Shown piece after piece: positions 24,595-36,925 of a stretch of DNA of 64,000 nt. The translations under genes were made by a program, and so were the position numbers. The notes beneath the pieces are model-generated. The model ran no database searches. It was not told where the DNA came from and saw only the letters and a program-made list of their open reading frames with translations. Position 1 is the first letter of the stretch. Every line of letters begins with the position of its first letter. Source of the DNA: Chrysopilus asiliformis (lineage: Eukaryota; Arthropoda; Insecta; Diptera; Rhagionidae); the NCBI GenBank assembly GCA_964034945.1, contig OZ035964.1, positions 1,634,001 through 1,698,000 of the forward strand, written 5' to 3'.

Positions 24595-27500
24595 ATGAAA
24601 ATGTCGTTCGGTGGCATAAAACGTGAGGACATTAGCCGTATTCCGGAAACAATTAATTTCCCAGAGGAAGAGGAACGTATCCTGAATTTCTGGCGTGACG
24701 AGAAGATCTTTGAGAATTGTTTGAAACAATCGAAGGGAAAACCGAGGTGAGTTTTGTGGTGGTGGGTTTCTAAGGCGGGTAGCGGTTCGAAAAATACGTC
24801 ATGGTTGTGCGAGGGTAAGAGAGGAGGTCCATAAAATATATAGTGTTGGGGGGGGGGGGTAGTTGAAAATTGGATAAACTCAGTAAGATGTGAAGTGTGG
24901 TCTCTAAATCAATTAAATTTCAAACACTTAAATTGAAATTTTTAACATTTTTCTCCTTAGGTACACATTTTACGATGGTCCTCCGTTTGCGACAGGACTC
25001 CCCCACTATGGACACATTCTCGCCGGCACAATTAAGGACGTAATCACACGTTATGCCCACCAGCAAGGCTACCATGTCGAACGTCGTTTCGGTTGGGATT
25101 GCCATGGACTTCCGGTCGAATATGAGATCGATAAGACGTTGAATATCCGAGGGCCGGAGGATGTTGCCAAAATGGGGATCGCTGCATACAATAACGAATG
25201 CCGTAAGATCGTAATGCGCTACGCTAGGGAATGGGAGGAGATTGTCGGACGAATGGGCCGTTGGATTGATTTTCGCAATGACTATAAAACTCTATATCCG
25301 TGGTATATGGAGACCATTTGGTGGGTATTTAAGCAGCTATTCGAGAAGGGACTAGTCTATCAGGGTGTCAAAGTGATGCCATATTCGACGTCCTGCACGA
25401 CCGCCCTATCCAATTTCGAATCCGGCCAGAATTACAAGGAAGTCGTCGATCCCGCCGTCACTGTCGCTCTCACGATTTTACCATCTTCGCGGCATTCGGA
25501 CGCACAGCTGCTAATTTGGACAACAACACCATGGACACTGCCGTCGAATTTGTCCGTCTGTGTGAATCCTACAATGGCGTACGTCAAAATCAAAGAATAT
25601 GCCACGGGAAAATTATACATTCTAGCCGAAAGTCGTTTGCCGTACGTGTTTAAACTGTCCGATGACTATGATATCGTTGGACGTTTCGATGGTAAATCCC
25701 TGGCGAATATCAAATACGTACCAATATTCCCGTATTTCAAGGACTATGGCGAACGGATGAATGGATTCCGTGTACTAAACGACAATTACGTAACGGACGA
25801 TTCCGGTACCGGTATTGTCCACCAGGCGCCATTTTTTGGCGAGGATGATTTCCGTGTTTGTTTGACAGCCGGAATTATAGCAAAAGATGGTGAGATCATT
25901 TGTCCGGTCGATGATACTGGGCGATTTACTGAACATGTAACCGACTTTGTTGGACAGTATGTGAAAGATGCTGATAAAAATATCATTGCAACATTAAAAC
26001 GTAACGGAGCGTTGTTTCAATTGAGTCAAATTAAGCATAATTATCCATTTTGTTGGCGTTCGGATACACCGTTATTGTACAAGGCCGTACCATCATGGTT
26101 TATACGTGTCGAGCATATGTCAAAGAATTTGTTGGCCTGCAGTTCGCAAACATATTGGGTGCCGGATTTCGTTAAGGAGAAACGTTTTGGCAATTGGCTA
26201 AAGGAGGCTAGAGATTGGGCGGTGAGTTTTTATTTCGTTTTTTGTTATCATGAAAAATTCCAATCCTGTTGGAGGGGATAAAATTTCCTACAGAACTTGA
26301 TGTCTCTGTTATTTAAAAAAAAACATCAGTATTTTGGGTCCAAATTCTAGTTAAAGATTTTAAAATTCGCGACATTATTGGCTTTTACAGCAAATCGATG
26401 GTTGCCTTCCTATCTCTTGTCTAGTCTGTCCGTCAGATATTGTGGAAAGGTTTGCCGGAGCGAGGGACCTAAAGACTTAAAAAAAATTGTTTTCTTCCTC
26501 AAAATTCTAACGTACACGAAATTTCCATTTCAGATTAGCCGCAATCGATATTGGGGCACCCCAATACCAATCTGGATATCACCCGATGGCGAAGAGATCA
26601 TCTGCATTGGCAGCATACAGGAATTGGAGAAATTGTCCGGCCAGAAGATCACCGATCTTCATCGTGAATCGATTGACTTTATCGAAATTCCATCAGTGAG
26701 ACCGGGCCGACCACCATTAAAACGTATTAAGGAGGTATTCGATTGTTGGTTTGAATCCGGTTCGATGCCATTCGCCCAACAGCACTACCCATTTGAAAAT
26801 GAAAAGGATTTTACCAGCTGTTTCCCAGCGGATTTCATTGCCGAGGGTATCGATCAGACGCGTGGTTGGTTCTATACACTGCTTGTCATCTCGACGGCAT
26901 TGTTTAATAAGCCGCCATTTAAAAATTTAATCGCCAATGGGCTGGTATTGGCCGCCGATGGACAGAAGATGTCAAAACGTAAGAAAAACTATCCGGATCC
27001 AATGGAAGTGGTCAATAAATATGGTGCCGATGCGTTGCGTTTGTATTTGATTAATTCACCGGTGGTACGGGCAGAGAATCTACGATTTAAGGAAGAGGGA
27101 GTACGTGATATTATCAAAGATGTATTTTTACCATGGTATAATGCCTATCGATTTCTAATACAAAATATTACACGATTGGAAACGGTTGAGAATTTCCAAT
27201 ATAATTACGATCGTGATCGACACACAGAGAGTATTCAAACGGCAACCGTTATGGATGTATGGATATTGTCTTTTAAGGAATCACTATTAGAGTTCGTTTC
27301 AACCGAAATGAAAGCATATCGATTGTATACCGTTGTACCGAAACTGACCAAATTCATCGATCAATTGACGAATTGGTATGTCCGTTTAAATCGACGTCGC
27401 ATTAAAGGTGAAATGGGAAATATCGAATGTATTCAATCGATTGATACACTCTACGATGTACTTTTGTCAATGGTTAAAATGATGGCGCCATTTACACCGT

Positions 27501-28840
27501 TTTTATCCGAATATATCTATCAGCATTTGAATCTATTAACGATAAATGACATGAAAAATTCCTCGGTGCATTATCAAATGATGCCAATCGCTAATCGTAG
27601 ATTCATCCGTAAGGACGTCGAGATTGCCGTCTCGAGAATGCAAAACGTCATCGAATTAGGTCGAATTATTCGAGATCGCCGTACGCTACCGGTTAAATAT
27701 CCGGTACAGGAAATCATCGTCATTCACAAGGATCAAACGTATTTGAATGATATAACACGACTAAAAGATTTTATTCTCGGTGAATTAAATGTCCGGAAGC
27801 TAACAATTACAGCGGACAAGGAGAAATATGGTATTTCGTTGCGTGCCGAACCGGATCACAAGCTGCTAGGACAGCGTCTTAAGGGTGACTTTAAGGCTGT
27901 AATGGCCGCCATTAAAAATCTAACGGATATTGAAATTCAATCGTCATTGGAGAAGAAACAATTCAAAATTATGGGACATGATATCGACTTAACGGAAGTA
28001 CGTATCATTTATTGTTTTTCTAAGAAATTGGGAGCGGATTTCGAAGCGCACAGCGATAATGATGTTCTAGTGCTAGTCGATGCAACACCAAATGATGAAC
28101 TCATCGAGGAGGGCATCAGAAGGGAAATTATCAATCGTATACAGAAATTGAAAAAGAAAGCCCAATTAATACCAACCGATCCGGTATTGATCTACTATAC
28201 CGTTAATCAAGCCAATCATATTGTACGTAAAGTAGCCAGTACGCACAAGGATTTAATAGAGTCAGCGGTAAAATCATCATTCAATGAATTCAATCAGACA
28301 ATCCGAAAACCAATCATAATTGATGAATCATTCGATTTGAAGGGTGTCGAATTGAAAATCATTATTTGCTCAACGGATGACAATTACGTTGGACAGTTGG
28401 CAACACCAAATATAGTACCAGTGGTGTCATGGCTGAATGTCATACTAGATGACAGCATTGTGCCACGCTATGGTAATGGGCAACGGCGAGCGACTATCGT
28501 TTTACAAAAACCTAGCGGTAAATTATTAACATTCGCCGAACTATGCAATGAAATTGAACTAATATTTGGATTGTATCAAACGAAATATATTGTTGTGGGA
28601 TTACAAACACTGGCAGCAATTAATAATGTTACCGAACAGCTAAAATGTAAAACAGTTATTGTTACTAAATCACGAGATTCAATGAAATCGCCAGCCATCG
28701 ATAATAGCGAATATGAGCGGCCATTTAAGAAATTTAAAAATTTTGAATTAAATCAAACGTCATTTACGGTATTCGAAAATAATCCCAATTGTCATTTGGA
28801 CATAATTGTGAAGAAAATACAAAATTCTTGTAATAATTGA
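24595..28840 (+). CDS. IleRS: Isoleucyl-tRNA synthetase, cytosolic type, three exons
   Basis: A class I aminoacyl-tRNA synthetase that charges tRNA-Ile in the cytosol and edits misactivated valine. Exons 24595-24746, 24961-26221 and 26534-28840 join in phase to 1239 residues, normal for the eukaryotic cytosolic enzyme. A TAA stop directly precedes the ATG in frame; a second ATG two codons later could also serve. The N-terminus MKMSFGGIKREDISRIPETI matches the family. The HIGH motif reads HYGH at 66-69, within DGPPFATGLPHYGHIL. The CP1 editing domain (TTPWTLPSNLSVCVNP, VHQAPFFGEDD) fills exon 2. Exon 3 begins ISRNRYWGTPIPIW and carries KMSKR at 616-620, then the anticodon-binding domain and a eukaryotic C-terminal extension. 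AATAAA at 28873 follows the stop by about 30 bases. The extra open frame at 26378 upstream of exon 3 is intron read-through. No damage seen. Confidence 0.96.
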
Positions 28841-28872
28841 AAGAAATACTGTTAACTTTTTTTATATGTTTG

Positions 28873-28878
28873 AATAAA
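28873..28878 (+). promoter_or_regulatory. Poly(A) signal of IleRS
   Basis: AATAAA lies 32 bases after the TGA stop, followed by a T-rich stretch. The position and context fit a short 3' UTR for IleRS. Confidence 0.7.
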
Positions 28879-28984
28879 GCACATTTTTTTCTTTGTTTCT
28901 TATTAATATTGATTTGTTTTTATTTATTTATAATATACGTAGTATAATAAAGAATTGCATTCATGAAATATTCTGTCCTCTTAA

Positions 28985-29225
28985 TGTTGCTTGAAAAACA
29001 TTTCCCGAGTCAGTCTGTCCGTTTATGTGTCTATCCGTCTCTCAGTCTGTCTATATGTGACTGTACGTGTCTGTCAGTCTGTGTATAAGATTTCTCAAAA
29101 TCTACTGGATCGATTCCGAAGTATGTACGCAATTTCAGCAAAGTTCATTGACTTTTGGGGATACGATTTTAAAAGGTACGGTCATGCCTGAAGTTAAAAT
29201 CTCATGTAATATTCAAATTTACTAT
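28985..29225 (-). repeat. R1 dispersed repeat, 3' fragment, inverted
   Basis: On the minus strand it reads from a diverged GAAATTTTA-like part through GAGAAATCTTATACACAGAC, a block of ACAGAC repeats and CTCGGGAAATGTTTTTC, the same order as in R1 copies at 41050 and 61221. It starts about 110 bases downstream of the IleRS poly(A) signal. Confidence 0.55.
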
Positions 29226-29349
29226 ACTAGCTTGATCATGAATGTTGTAAATACTTTGATTTAGTGAGTATTAACTCATCTAGTCATAAATTTTACTTTA
29301 TTCAAAAATAATTAGTGATTTATCACAAAAAATAAGCAACAAATAGCAA

Positions 29350-30475
29350 ATTCTGTAAAAAGGCATCGGAAGTAAATTATTCCCCCTTCCTCCCTTTCCT
29401 CCCCTTCATCCTCTTCCTCACCGTCCTACAATTCGCTCGTCTCCTGCTCCTTCTGCTGATATACCGTCTAACCCTCTAAGGATTCGATTTAAAAGGAAAA
29501 AGGGGCCTAATTCGGTGCCTTTTTTGTGAAAATTGAATTTTTCGTGACAGACTTCGCCCCCCTGCACCGCCCAAAATATCGGTGATATCGAAAAACGGAC
29601 AACGGATTCTTAATCAGAGGCCCGAAAAACACCTCTATGCCAAATTTCAGCAAAATCGGACACGTGTAAAAAAATTGAAAAAATCGCAAGGGGGACCCCT
29701 TCACTTTTTTTAAGGACGAAAAATTCAAGTCCTCCGATCGGGCTGAAATTCAGAACTTAGAGGTTATCGGGGACGGAGAGTCGATATCCGGTGTCCTTTT
29801 TGAGGAGGGGGGTACGGTTTGGGCGGTACAAGGACGAGGTCCTTGAAAAATCCTTTTTTCTCCAAAAAGGACATCGGATATCGATTCCTCGTCCCCAAAA
29901 ACTATAAGATTCCAAATTTCATGAAAATCCTTTTAGCCGTTTCCGAGAAAAAAGGATTCAATTTTCAAGGATTTGACATTTGAATAATCATTTGTCCCAC
30001 TCGTAATTTTTGGCCTATCGACTTACTGTAAACGGTTTTTGATAGATAAAAGGATCCTAAAGAATGTGTGATTTTTGGTTTTCCTGAAACCGAAGTACTT
30101 TTTTTTTAAAAACATTTTTTTCTCAAGACTTGAAATTTTCTTGAGATTTTTTGCAAAAAATTTCATAAATTTTCAAAATGAAATTTTGAAAACAAAATTA
30201 CTACAAAATGTTGGGAAATGGCCACAAAATACAAAATTCCAAATAATGTTGCCATTTCTACCAGCATAAATACATAAAATCATTTATTCAATTCTGGTTT
30301 TTCGATTCATTTGGAAATGAAATCGGTAAAGAAAAGAGACCGAAAGTAAATCATTTCTTCAACCTCCCCCGTCCCTTGGACCGTCTTTTGCTCCTTCAGC
30401 AAAAATCCTGTAAGGATTCCATTTAAAATGTAAATGGGAGCCTAATCCGGCATTCGTTTTGTGAAAATTCCAAGT
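29350..30475 (+). repeat. R3 repeat, copy A (unit about 0.95 kb plus start of a second unit)
   Basis: Shares nearly its whole length with 51480-52470 and 54305-55390. It begins near GGCATCGGAAGTAAATTATT and AAGGATTCGATTTAAAAGG. It passes a strong hairpin (29769-29896) and reaches CAGCATAAATACATAAAATC. The starting sequence then returns in diverged form at 30325-30475 (GACCGAAAGTAAATCATTTC, TAAGGATTCCATTTAAAATG). A unit that restarts at its own end suggests a former tandem repeat or an element with direct terminal repeats. The open frame at 29507-29728 recurs in the other copies but has no known domain. Confidence 0.8.
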
Positions 30476-30640
30476 GCATTTAGAATATGATTTTACATAA
30501 CCGGTCCATACATCAAAACCACTCCTTCCTCCCTTTGCCGGCCACACAAATGGATTTTTTTTATATAAAAATTTTGTCTGTCCTCGAATCGAAGAGTATT
30601 TCACGATTGGCCCCTGGCAATTGTAGCTTTTCCGAAGAAT
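30475..30640 (-). repeat. R2 dispersed repeat fragment, inverted, joined to R3
   Basis: Contains TAGAATATGATTTTACATAA and GATTGGCCCCTGGCAATTG, the inverse of the R2 left end. The join to R3 just upstream has the same arrangement as at 55390, so the two repeats probably moved or duplicated as one unit. Confidence 0.65.
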
Positions 30641-31844
30641 TTGGATTTTTCCCTTCACACTTGTAAAAATCTCGATTTGAAAAAATCTTGATTTTGCTTC
30701 CGGTAGGCACAAATTTCCTGCTACCTGAAATTTCCAAGCATTTCAGTGAAGAAATAGTGACAAAAATAATTAATTCTATTACAATTAAAATTATTTTGAT
30801 TTTCGTCATGGTGATGTTTAGAAAATAGCTGCCCATATGGACCGATGGTTATTTGGGGCTCTTACAATGCAAAAATCTGCTTTAAAAGCATAATGACACG
30901 ATGAAAAAAAAATTATTAAAAAAAAATCCCTCTGTTACTGATTTTCTTCTTGGCCTTAAATAAATAATAATGACGGTTAATCACACAAAGAGGGTCAGAC
31001 CGAAAATTACTTGATTGAAAATGTATGAAATTCGAACAAAGTTAAAATTAACGAGGGGCGATTTATGTTTTGTCCCAAAATGTTTCGATATTTTATTTTT
31101 CTATGAATAAAAAGGACAGAGTGATAGATTGACAGATAATCTGATACGAAAAATTCTTACCTTATGCAAAAAATAGTTATTGGAAAACATTTCAATTGAA
31201 CCACGGATTAATATCGTGGACTTAACCTGAATTAATTGTATTTGCTTACTCATTAACCTTTGTTTAGATGGGATCGATTAAAATCTTACTTTAAGTTATA
31301 AAAGCAAAAAAGAAAACCGCAACATAATGAAATCAAAGTGAGTGGCATATTAAATGCGGATAGAAACAAATGGAAAAATGAAATATTGTTGGCAATGAGA
31401 TAAAATCTTCTTAAGATGTTGAATTTAAATAAAAAAAAAACAATTTTGCTGAGTTTTCTTCGCATTTGAGATCCTGTGCTTGATTTTCAACGTTTTTCGC
31501 GCTCGATTTTCTGCTTGGCGGCCATTTTTCTAAGCCCGATTGACCATTGTCTGGTTTATAGACTCATTAATTAAAAATAACTTAATGAATTCAATTCGCT
31601 GCTTTAAATAAATTTTAAAATTCATAGGATTACGAACTATGAGTGGACTTGCAACACCTGCAAGGTTTGGTCGATGACGTAGTAGCAAGGATAGGTGGCG
31701 CCTTGGTTGATCATAGAAGTTTTGCAGCCCGAAACACTTTCCTGGCGAAAATTTGGCAGCCATTTTGTTGGTGATTTTGACAAAGGATTTTCCGTATCTT
31801 AAAAAAATATCGTCAGGGGCGAGGGCGTATAACGGCTGGAACAG

Positions 31845-32310
31845 GCATGTTTGGTTCTGGATCCTATTCTAGGTGGAAATCCGTCAACCGGAAGTAACCA
31901 AAATGGCGGTCTTTTAAATATCGCAATTTCGTTTTTTGTTATTAACTCCGAAACTACGCGTTTTTCAGTAGTCTTATTTATAACGAAAGTTGAAGAGAAG
32001 AATATTTGCTACATCTTTGCATTTAATTACAACTTCATAGCTCAATCCGTTATTGAGATATACCGTTATTTAAAAAAAAATTAGTTTTTTGCAATTATCT
32101 CGAAAAATAATGGGTTTTTGGTGGTTTAATGTATGAAATGAATTGAAGAGAATAATGTTTGCCATAATTTTGTTTTTTCACCGTTATCTTATATCTTTTA
32201 CCGTTACTGAGATATTTCAGATTTTGTATAATAAAAATAAACGAATATTTTATTCGTCAGGTAAATTGTGCAGAAACGTAGATTTTGTATAAGCATAAGT
32301 TTTTCTCAAA
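31845..32310 (-). repeat. R1 dispersed repeat, inverted copy
   Basis: Read on the minus strand it follows R1 order: TACAAAATCTACGTTTCTGC, CTGAAATATCTCAGTAACGG, then ATTATTCTCTTCAATTCATT, the CTCAATAACGG part, GAGTTAATAAC and GCCATTTTGGTTACTTCCGG. The 3' end with the ACAGAC repeats is missing. Confidence 0.65.
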
Positions 32311-33214
32311 GATATTTCTTTAAGATTGAAAAGTTTCGATCGCGTGAATGTCGGGTGCAATTGCCTTAGTAAACCGGAAGTGCGAGCCATGCATTTTCTT
32401 CTACATATATACACATACAAATACACAAACTATAGCTCAAATTAAATTCAAATTTCTGTCAAATTTGAAATTAGCATAAAAATATCTAATAGTGAAAGAA
32501 TAAACAGTTTCAATCCAATCCCATTAGCCTCGAAATTGAAGCAAAAGTCAGTAATTTTAGGTTAGAAAAAAACTAAAACCAAAATAATACGAAAAAATAA
32601 AATATCATTTCATTGTTGAATTGTTACTTTGGCAGGGTTTTCTGTATTATTTTTCCGTCAAGTCATTCCGTCAATTACACTCCAATTATTCAAATAAAAC
32701 AAAACAGAATTTCCCTGAATATCTAATTTACTTGCGGCAATTAAACTCTCCGTTATTGTTTTATTTAAATGTTTCCCATTTCGAATTTGTTTGGTTGATA
32801 TTTATTTGGACAGCAGGTTATTTACTGACCTGATATTTACTTTCGTTTGTTCCTCGTCATTTCAATTAAGTTTCCTTTTAGTTTCCTGGCGCAATTTACC
32901 TGAAAAAAAAACGTCAAATAGGAGGAGACGAATGGTCGAATATTTGTCGAAAAATATGAAAACATTTTTATTATCCTCTTTTATAGAGGGAAAGTATTGT
33001 TTTCATGACGGACACCCACTGGAGAACGGAGGGTAGATAGAAAAAAAATTTCTAATCAGGATGAAATCCGTTTCAAGCAAAAAAAAAATGTTGAGGAGGC
33101 CTGGGCTCTTCGAGAGCTGTAGCACCGAGGATGATGAAGTCAGACAAAAATCATATATCAATTTTTGGGAAAGTAACGGTAAATTATAACGGCTACCTTA
33201 CATACAAAATTTCC

Positions 33215-33420
33215 AAACTGACAAAAGGTCCCGGACTGGCTGGGATAGTCCTGGATTTAGGCATCTACGCGGCAGGGACGCGACAACGCGTCTGAGCAAC
33301 GCGCAATTATACATTTACTCATATAAATGCGTAGTTTTTACCTTCACCGCGTGGGTGTCGCGCGCACGAACGCGTAATTGTGGTTGAGGCTTTAAAAGCT
33401 AAAAATTCATGCCTTCAGCG
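33215..33420. repeat. GTCCCGGA-type repeat fragment with CG-rich insert
   Basis: GGTCCCGGACTGGCTGGGAT, AGTCCTGGATTTAGGCAT resembles 38878-38915 (GTCCCGGAATGGGTGGGACA, GTCCCGGATTTAAGCAT). It then changes to a CG-rich part with ACAACGCGTCTGAGC and ACGCGTAATTGTGG, unlike the AT-rich surroundings. Ends are unclear. Confidence 0.4.
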
Positions 33421-34339
33421 CAGTTTGTTGAGGATTACAGCCTCCATTTAGTTTATCTTTAAAGAATATTCGCTTGCGGCGCATTATTTTTTTATAAAAG
33501 GGTTTTGATTATAAGATATAAATATTTTAAGATAAAACTCGGTCCTTTTTCGCGAATTCTCCTTCCCCCTAAAAGTGTGAGGTATTTTATGAACATCTCT
33601 CTATGCAATTCAATGCTCTTTCACCCTCCCCCACCCCTCACCTACGTTTTTTATCCGCCAGTCACCAATTTACCCTTAAATTTATTTCTTAAGTGTTTTG
33701 TTTCGGATTATCTCTAATTGCAGATATACCAACGATCTACAATCAACGATCGAATACCTGAATGAGACGCGAGATCCACCGTCGTGCCCTTCCATCCGTC
33801 CATTATTCGTTTAAACAAATTGTGGGTAATCTTTAATTTGCTGTCTGGTGGCTACTAATGTCTGTATTTCACTTTATTCAGTCGATCCGCTTTTTTTAAA
33901 CGTTGCTTCTTATTTTTTTTTCCCGGCTATCCATTGAAAATCCATCAACTCTTGCCACTCATTCGGACGTTTTTTTCTCCGTTCTTTTGTTATTATTTTT
34001 TTTTTGTTGTTTTTGTATTAGAAGATAGCCAAATGGTGTTGCGATTGATGATGACTTACCATGGGATAAATTTAAACTGAAATTTGATTGACACGCCGCT
34101 ATCATTACCACTTATCGTACATTATAAACAAGTGGATATTTGAATATTATGAGCGCCACACTTTGTTTTTATTAATTCCATTATTCAACAAAAGCAAAAG
34201 ACGAAAAAGAAGAAGAAGAAAAAAAAAAACGATTAAACAAAGACTTATACCTGCCCATTAAACATACACAATGAGAAGAAAATATGCCAGCGGAATTGTG
34301 TTTTTGAGCAGATCCTGGGTTACCGACGGGTTTTTATTT

Positions 34340-34910
34340 AAATGTATTAGAGAAGTTTTGTCCATTGCTCCAAGTCCTTTGCAAAGTGATATCAAAACAT
34401 AAGAAAAGCGACAATTGCCACGGGCCAATCGTCAAATACTCTATTTGAGGACAGACAAAATGTTTTTTTTTAAAACCATTTGCATAGGAGAGAGGGGAAA
34501 GGAATGGTCCGATTGGATTTTGATGTATGGAACGGTTATGTAAAATCATATTTTAAACAGATTTTACCTTAATAAATTTTTCAACACAACTCACTGTTTT
34601 CGGGAAAATAGGAAAAAAAGGCTATTTATGAGGTTGGGTGGTTGGGGGGTTGAGGGGGAGAAGAAATTGTCCGTTCAAGAGCTTAACCTAGCCATTTACG
34701 AGAATCGTAGGTATACAAATTTTCAAGTCTCTAACTAAATCCTTTCGAAAGTTATAAGGCCTTATCACAGAATCCGATACGAATGATTCGGATCGTAAAC
34801 TCAATGTTGTTGTTAGTGTTTTATACCAACAACAACATTGAGTTTACGATCCGAACCATTCGTATCGGATTCTGTGATAGGGCCTATAGTGTTCACGGCA
34901 GGGTTGTCAT
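34340..34910 (+). repeat. R2 dispersed repeat, interrupted by a hairpin element
   Basis: Starts CATAAGAAAAGCGACAATTG near 34398 and passes ACTCTATTTGAGGACAGACA, ATGGAACGGTTATGTAAAAT and CTGTTTTCGGGAAAATAGG. It then reads GTCCGTTCAAGAGCTTAACC and CCTTTCGAAAGTTATA, where the hairpin 34757-34884 is inserted, and continues GTGTTCACGG. The same points in the copies at 46470 and 53650 are uninterrupted. A short AGGGTTGTC-type hAT-like end follows at 34904. Confidence 0.75.
34757..34884. repeat. Near-perfect hairpin element, 128 bp
   Basis: From GGCCTTATCACAGAATCC to TTGTTGTT (loop AGTGTTTTATACC) the left arm of about 57 bases is mirrored by the right arm with about two differences. It is flanked by TATA on both sides (34753-34756 and 34885-34888), which occurs once at the same place in uninterrupted R2 copies, apart from an A/G change. 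So this is a recent insertion. No coding capacity. The loop is shared with the element at 3261-3396. Confidence 0.85.
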
Positions 34911-36121
34911 TATTTTCCCCAGCCCAAAAACCGACTGTTTTTTTTTTTAAATACGCAAAAAAAAACTCCAAAAAATTGCACTAAAACACCATTAAAAAAA
35001 ACCCAAGAAAAAACCCAGTGGGTAAACTAATCTAAAAGGGAAAAGGGAAAGCATTAATTTAACATCAGATTGCGATGCTTTTAATCGGCTGTCAATAATC
35101 ACAGAGATTGGAACGAATGGAAGTAATAGAAACCATTAAAAACCGACATAATTTGTTCATATTTGTGGCTCTCTAAATAAGTGGCTCTGTGACCGCTATT
35201 TGTACTACCGAAAGGTGATCTTGGATCGATAAAACGGCTGCCCTTTATATTTCCATGTGTGTGTGTGTGTGTGTATGAAGGTATGAAAGAGAGTGCTTTA
35301 AATGCGACGAAATGGGCACACTTACGTTATGCTGACGATAGTAAATTTTTTGATTGTTTTAATCAAACTACACCAAATAAAGTGATTATAGAGATCCAAT
35401 GATGGTGGGGCGTTTATTAAAAGAAGAAGAGGAAAAAAAAACATGAAATGATATGTGAGTCTGAGGAAATTACAGGTGTTGGTATACGATATTCAGGTAT
35501 ATATCTGGGTATTTTATGAAATTACTCTGCAATGGCGATGGCGGCCCGGTCAACAATAGCGTAGTCATCATCATCATCATAGTGCATATCATACTATAAT
35601 AAAATAATAAAAATATAGATATATGCAGGTAACATATACGGATAGGTGTGTATTATTTGGCATTCGTCTTTTATAGCGAGTGAAAACAATTAAATTAGAA
35701 GCGTTTAAATACGGTGAGATGGCGTATTTTGCACCCCGAAAACATTCACGTACCCAGAAAAAAAAACACACACACACAATAAATAAAATAAAAAAAGAAA
35801 ACATTTGAAAAAAGCCGCCTGCCATATCAGATGATTGTCTCGGCCTTACGTAGATCGACTCTGGTTGGGCTGTGGAAAAGTGTTTTCTGTGTGTAATCAA
35901 GATTAGGCCGACAAAGGGAGTAACGTTGCCAATTTGACAGGTGGGAGGTAACCCATATATAACGGGTGAATGGTAAAAACTTCGTCTTCTGTTATTCTAT
36001 TATTCTGACAAAAGACTCCACCGATTGGCCTGAAACTTATTGATGAATCAATTAAAAACCATAAGATTTTATATTTCATTAAAAATTTTATTTGAAAATT
36101 AACCTTTATTTTGAAGTTTTC

Positions 36122-36335
36122 TAATTGAGGCGTTAAACGCTAGAGTGGACCAAGCCACATAATCGAGTTTTTGAAGCTTTTCCACTTTTGTACTATTATT
36201 GACTGTAAATTTTCGGAAAAAAAAATTTCTGTGGACTTTATTACTCAATGTTGAAATGTTCTTTTGTGCAAACACAAAAAAATTCACGATTTCGACATGT
36301 GGGTTGGTCCACTCTAGCTTTTAACGCCTCAATTA
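36122..36335. repeat. Palindromic MITE, 214 bp
   Basis: The left end TAATTGAGGCGTTAAACGCT, AGAGTGGACCAA is mirrored by TTGGTCCACTCTAGCTTTTA, ACGCCTCAATTA at the right end, with very few differences over about 40 bases; subterminal CCACAT/ATGTGG words also pair. The centre is AT-rich. It sits just upstream of an R1 copy. Target duplication, if any, is hidden within the AT-rich ends. Confidence 0.85.
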
Positions 36336-36369
36336 AACAACCGTTTACTTTTACTGTTGACATTCAACG

Positions 36370-36925
36370 ATTAAAATATTAGTTTATATAAAAATATGAT
36401 TTGTTTTTCTTACAAAATCTGAAATATCTCGATAACGGTAAAAGATATCGGATAACGGTAAAAGACAAAATTATGGAAAACATTATTCTCTTCAAATCAT
36501 TTCATCCAGTAAACCAGCAAAAACCCATTATTTATCGAGATAATAGCAAAAAAAACGACTTTTTGAAATAACGGTATTTCTCGATAACAGTTGGAGATAC
36601 GCAGTTCTATTAAAAGACAAAAATGTAGGAAATTTTATTGTCTCCAACTCTTGTATTCAGAAGACTACTGAAAAACACGTAGTTTCGGAGTAAATCGCAA
36701 AAAGAAACAAAATGCGATTTTTAAATAGCCGCCATTTTGGTTATTTCCGGTTAACCGATTTTCACCCAAAATTTGAGTATATTTGATCACATTCTCTGTA
36801 AAATTTCGCGGCTCTATTGGTTTTTGAGAAATCTTGTACGCAGACTGACAAACTGACAGACATTTTGACAGACAAACTGACAGACATTTTGACAGAGAAA
36901 CTATGCTGCGTATAAGAAAGTAAAA
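36370..36925 (+). repeat. R1 dispersed repeat, nearly full copy
   Basis: Follows R1 order: CTGAAATATCTCGATAACGG, ATTATTCTCTTCAAATCATT, GTAGGAAATTTTATTGTCTC, AGTTTCGGAGTAAATCGCAA, CCGCCATTTTGGTTATTTCC, CAAACTGACAGAC repeats, ending GCGTATAAGAAAGTAA. The left end with ACTTTCTTATAC is missing or too diverged to place. Confidence 0.75.

Noticed and set aside
26378..26533. Extension of the IleRS exon 3 frame upstream to an ATG at 26378
   Set aside because: A good acceptor (TTTCAG before ATTAGCCGC) at 26533 and continuity of DWA to ISRNRYWG show that this part is intron.
29507..29728. Minus-strand frame shared by the three R3 copies as a possible transposon protein
   Set aside because: The copies are close relatives so a shared frame is expected, it starts at different contexts, and no catalytic motif is visible.
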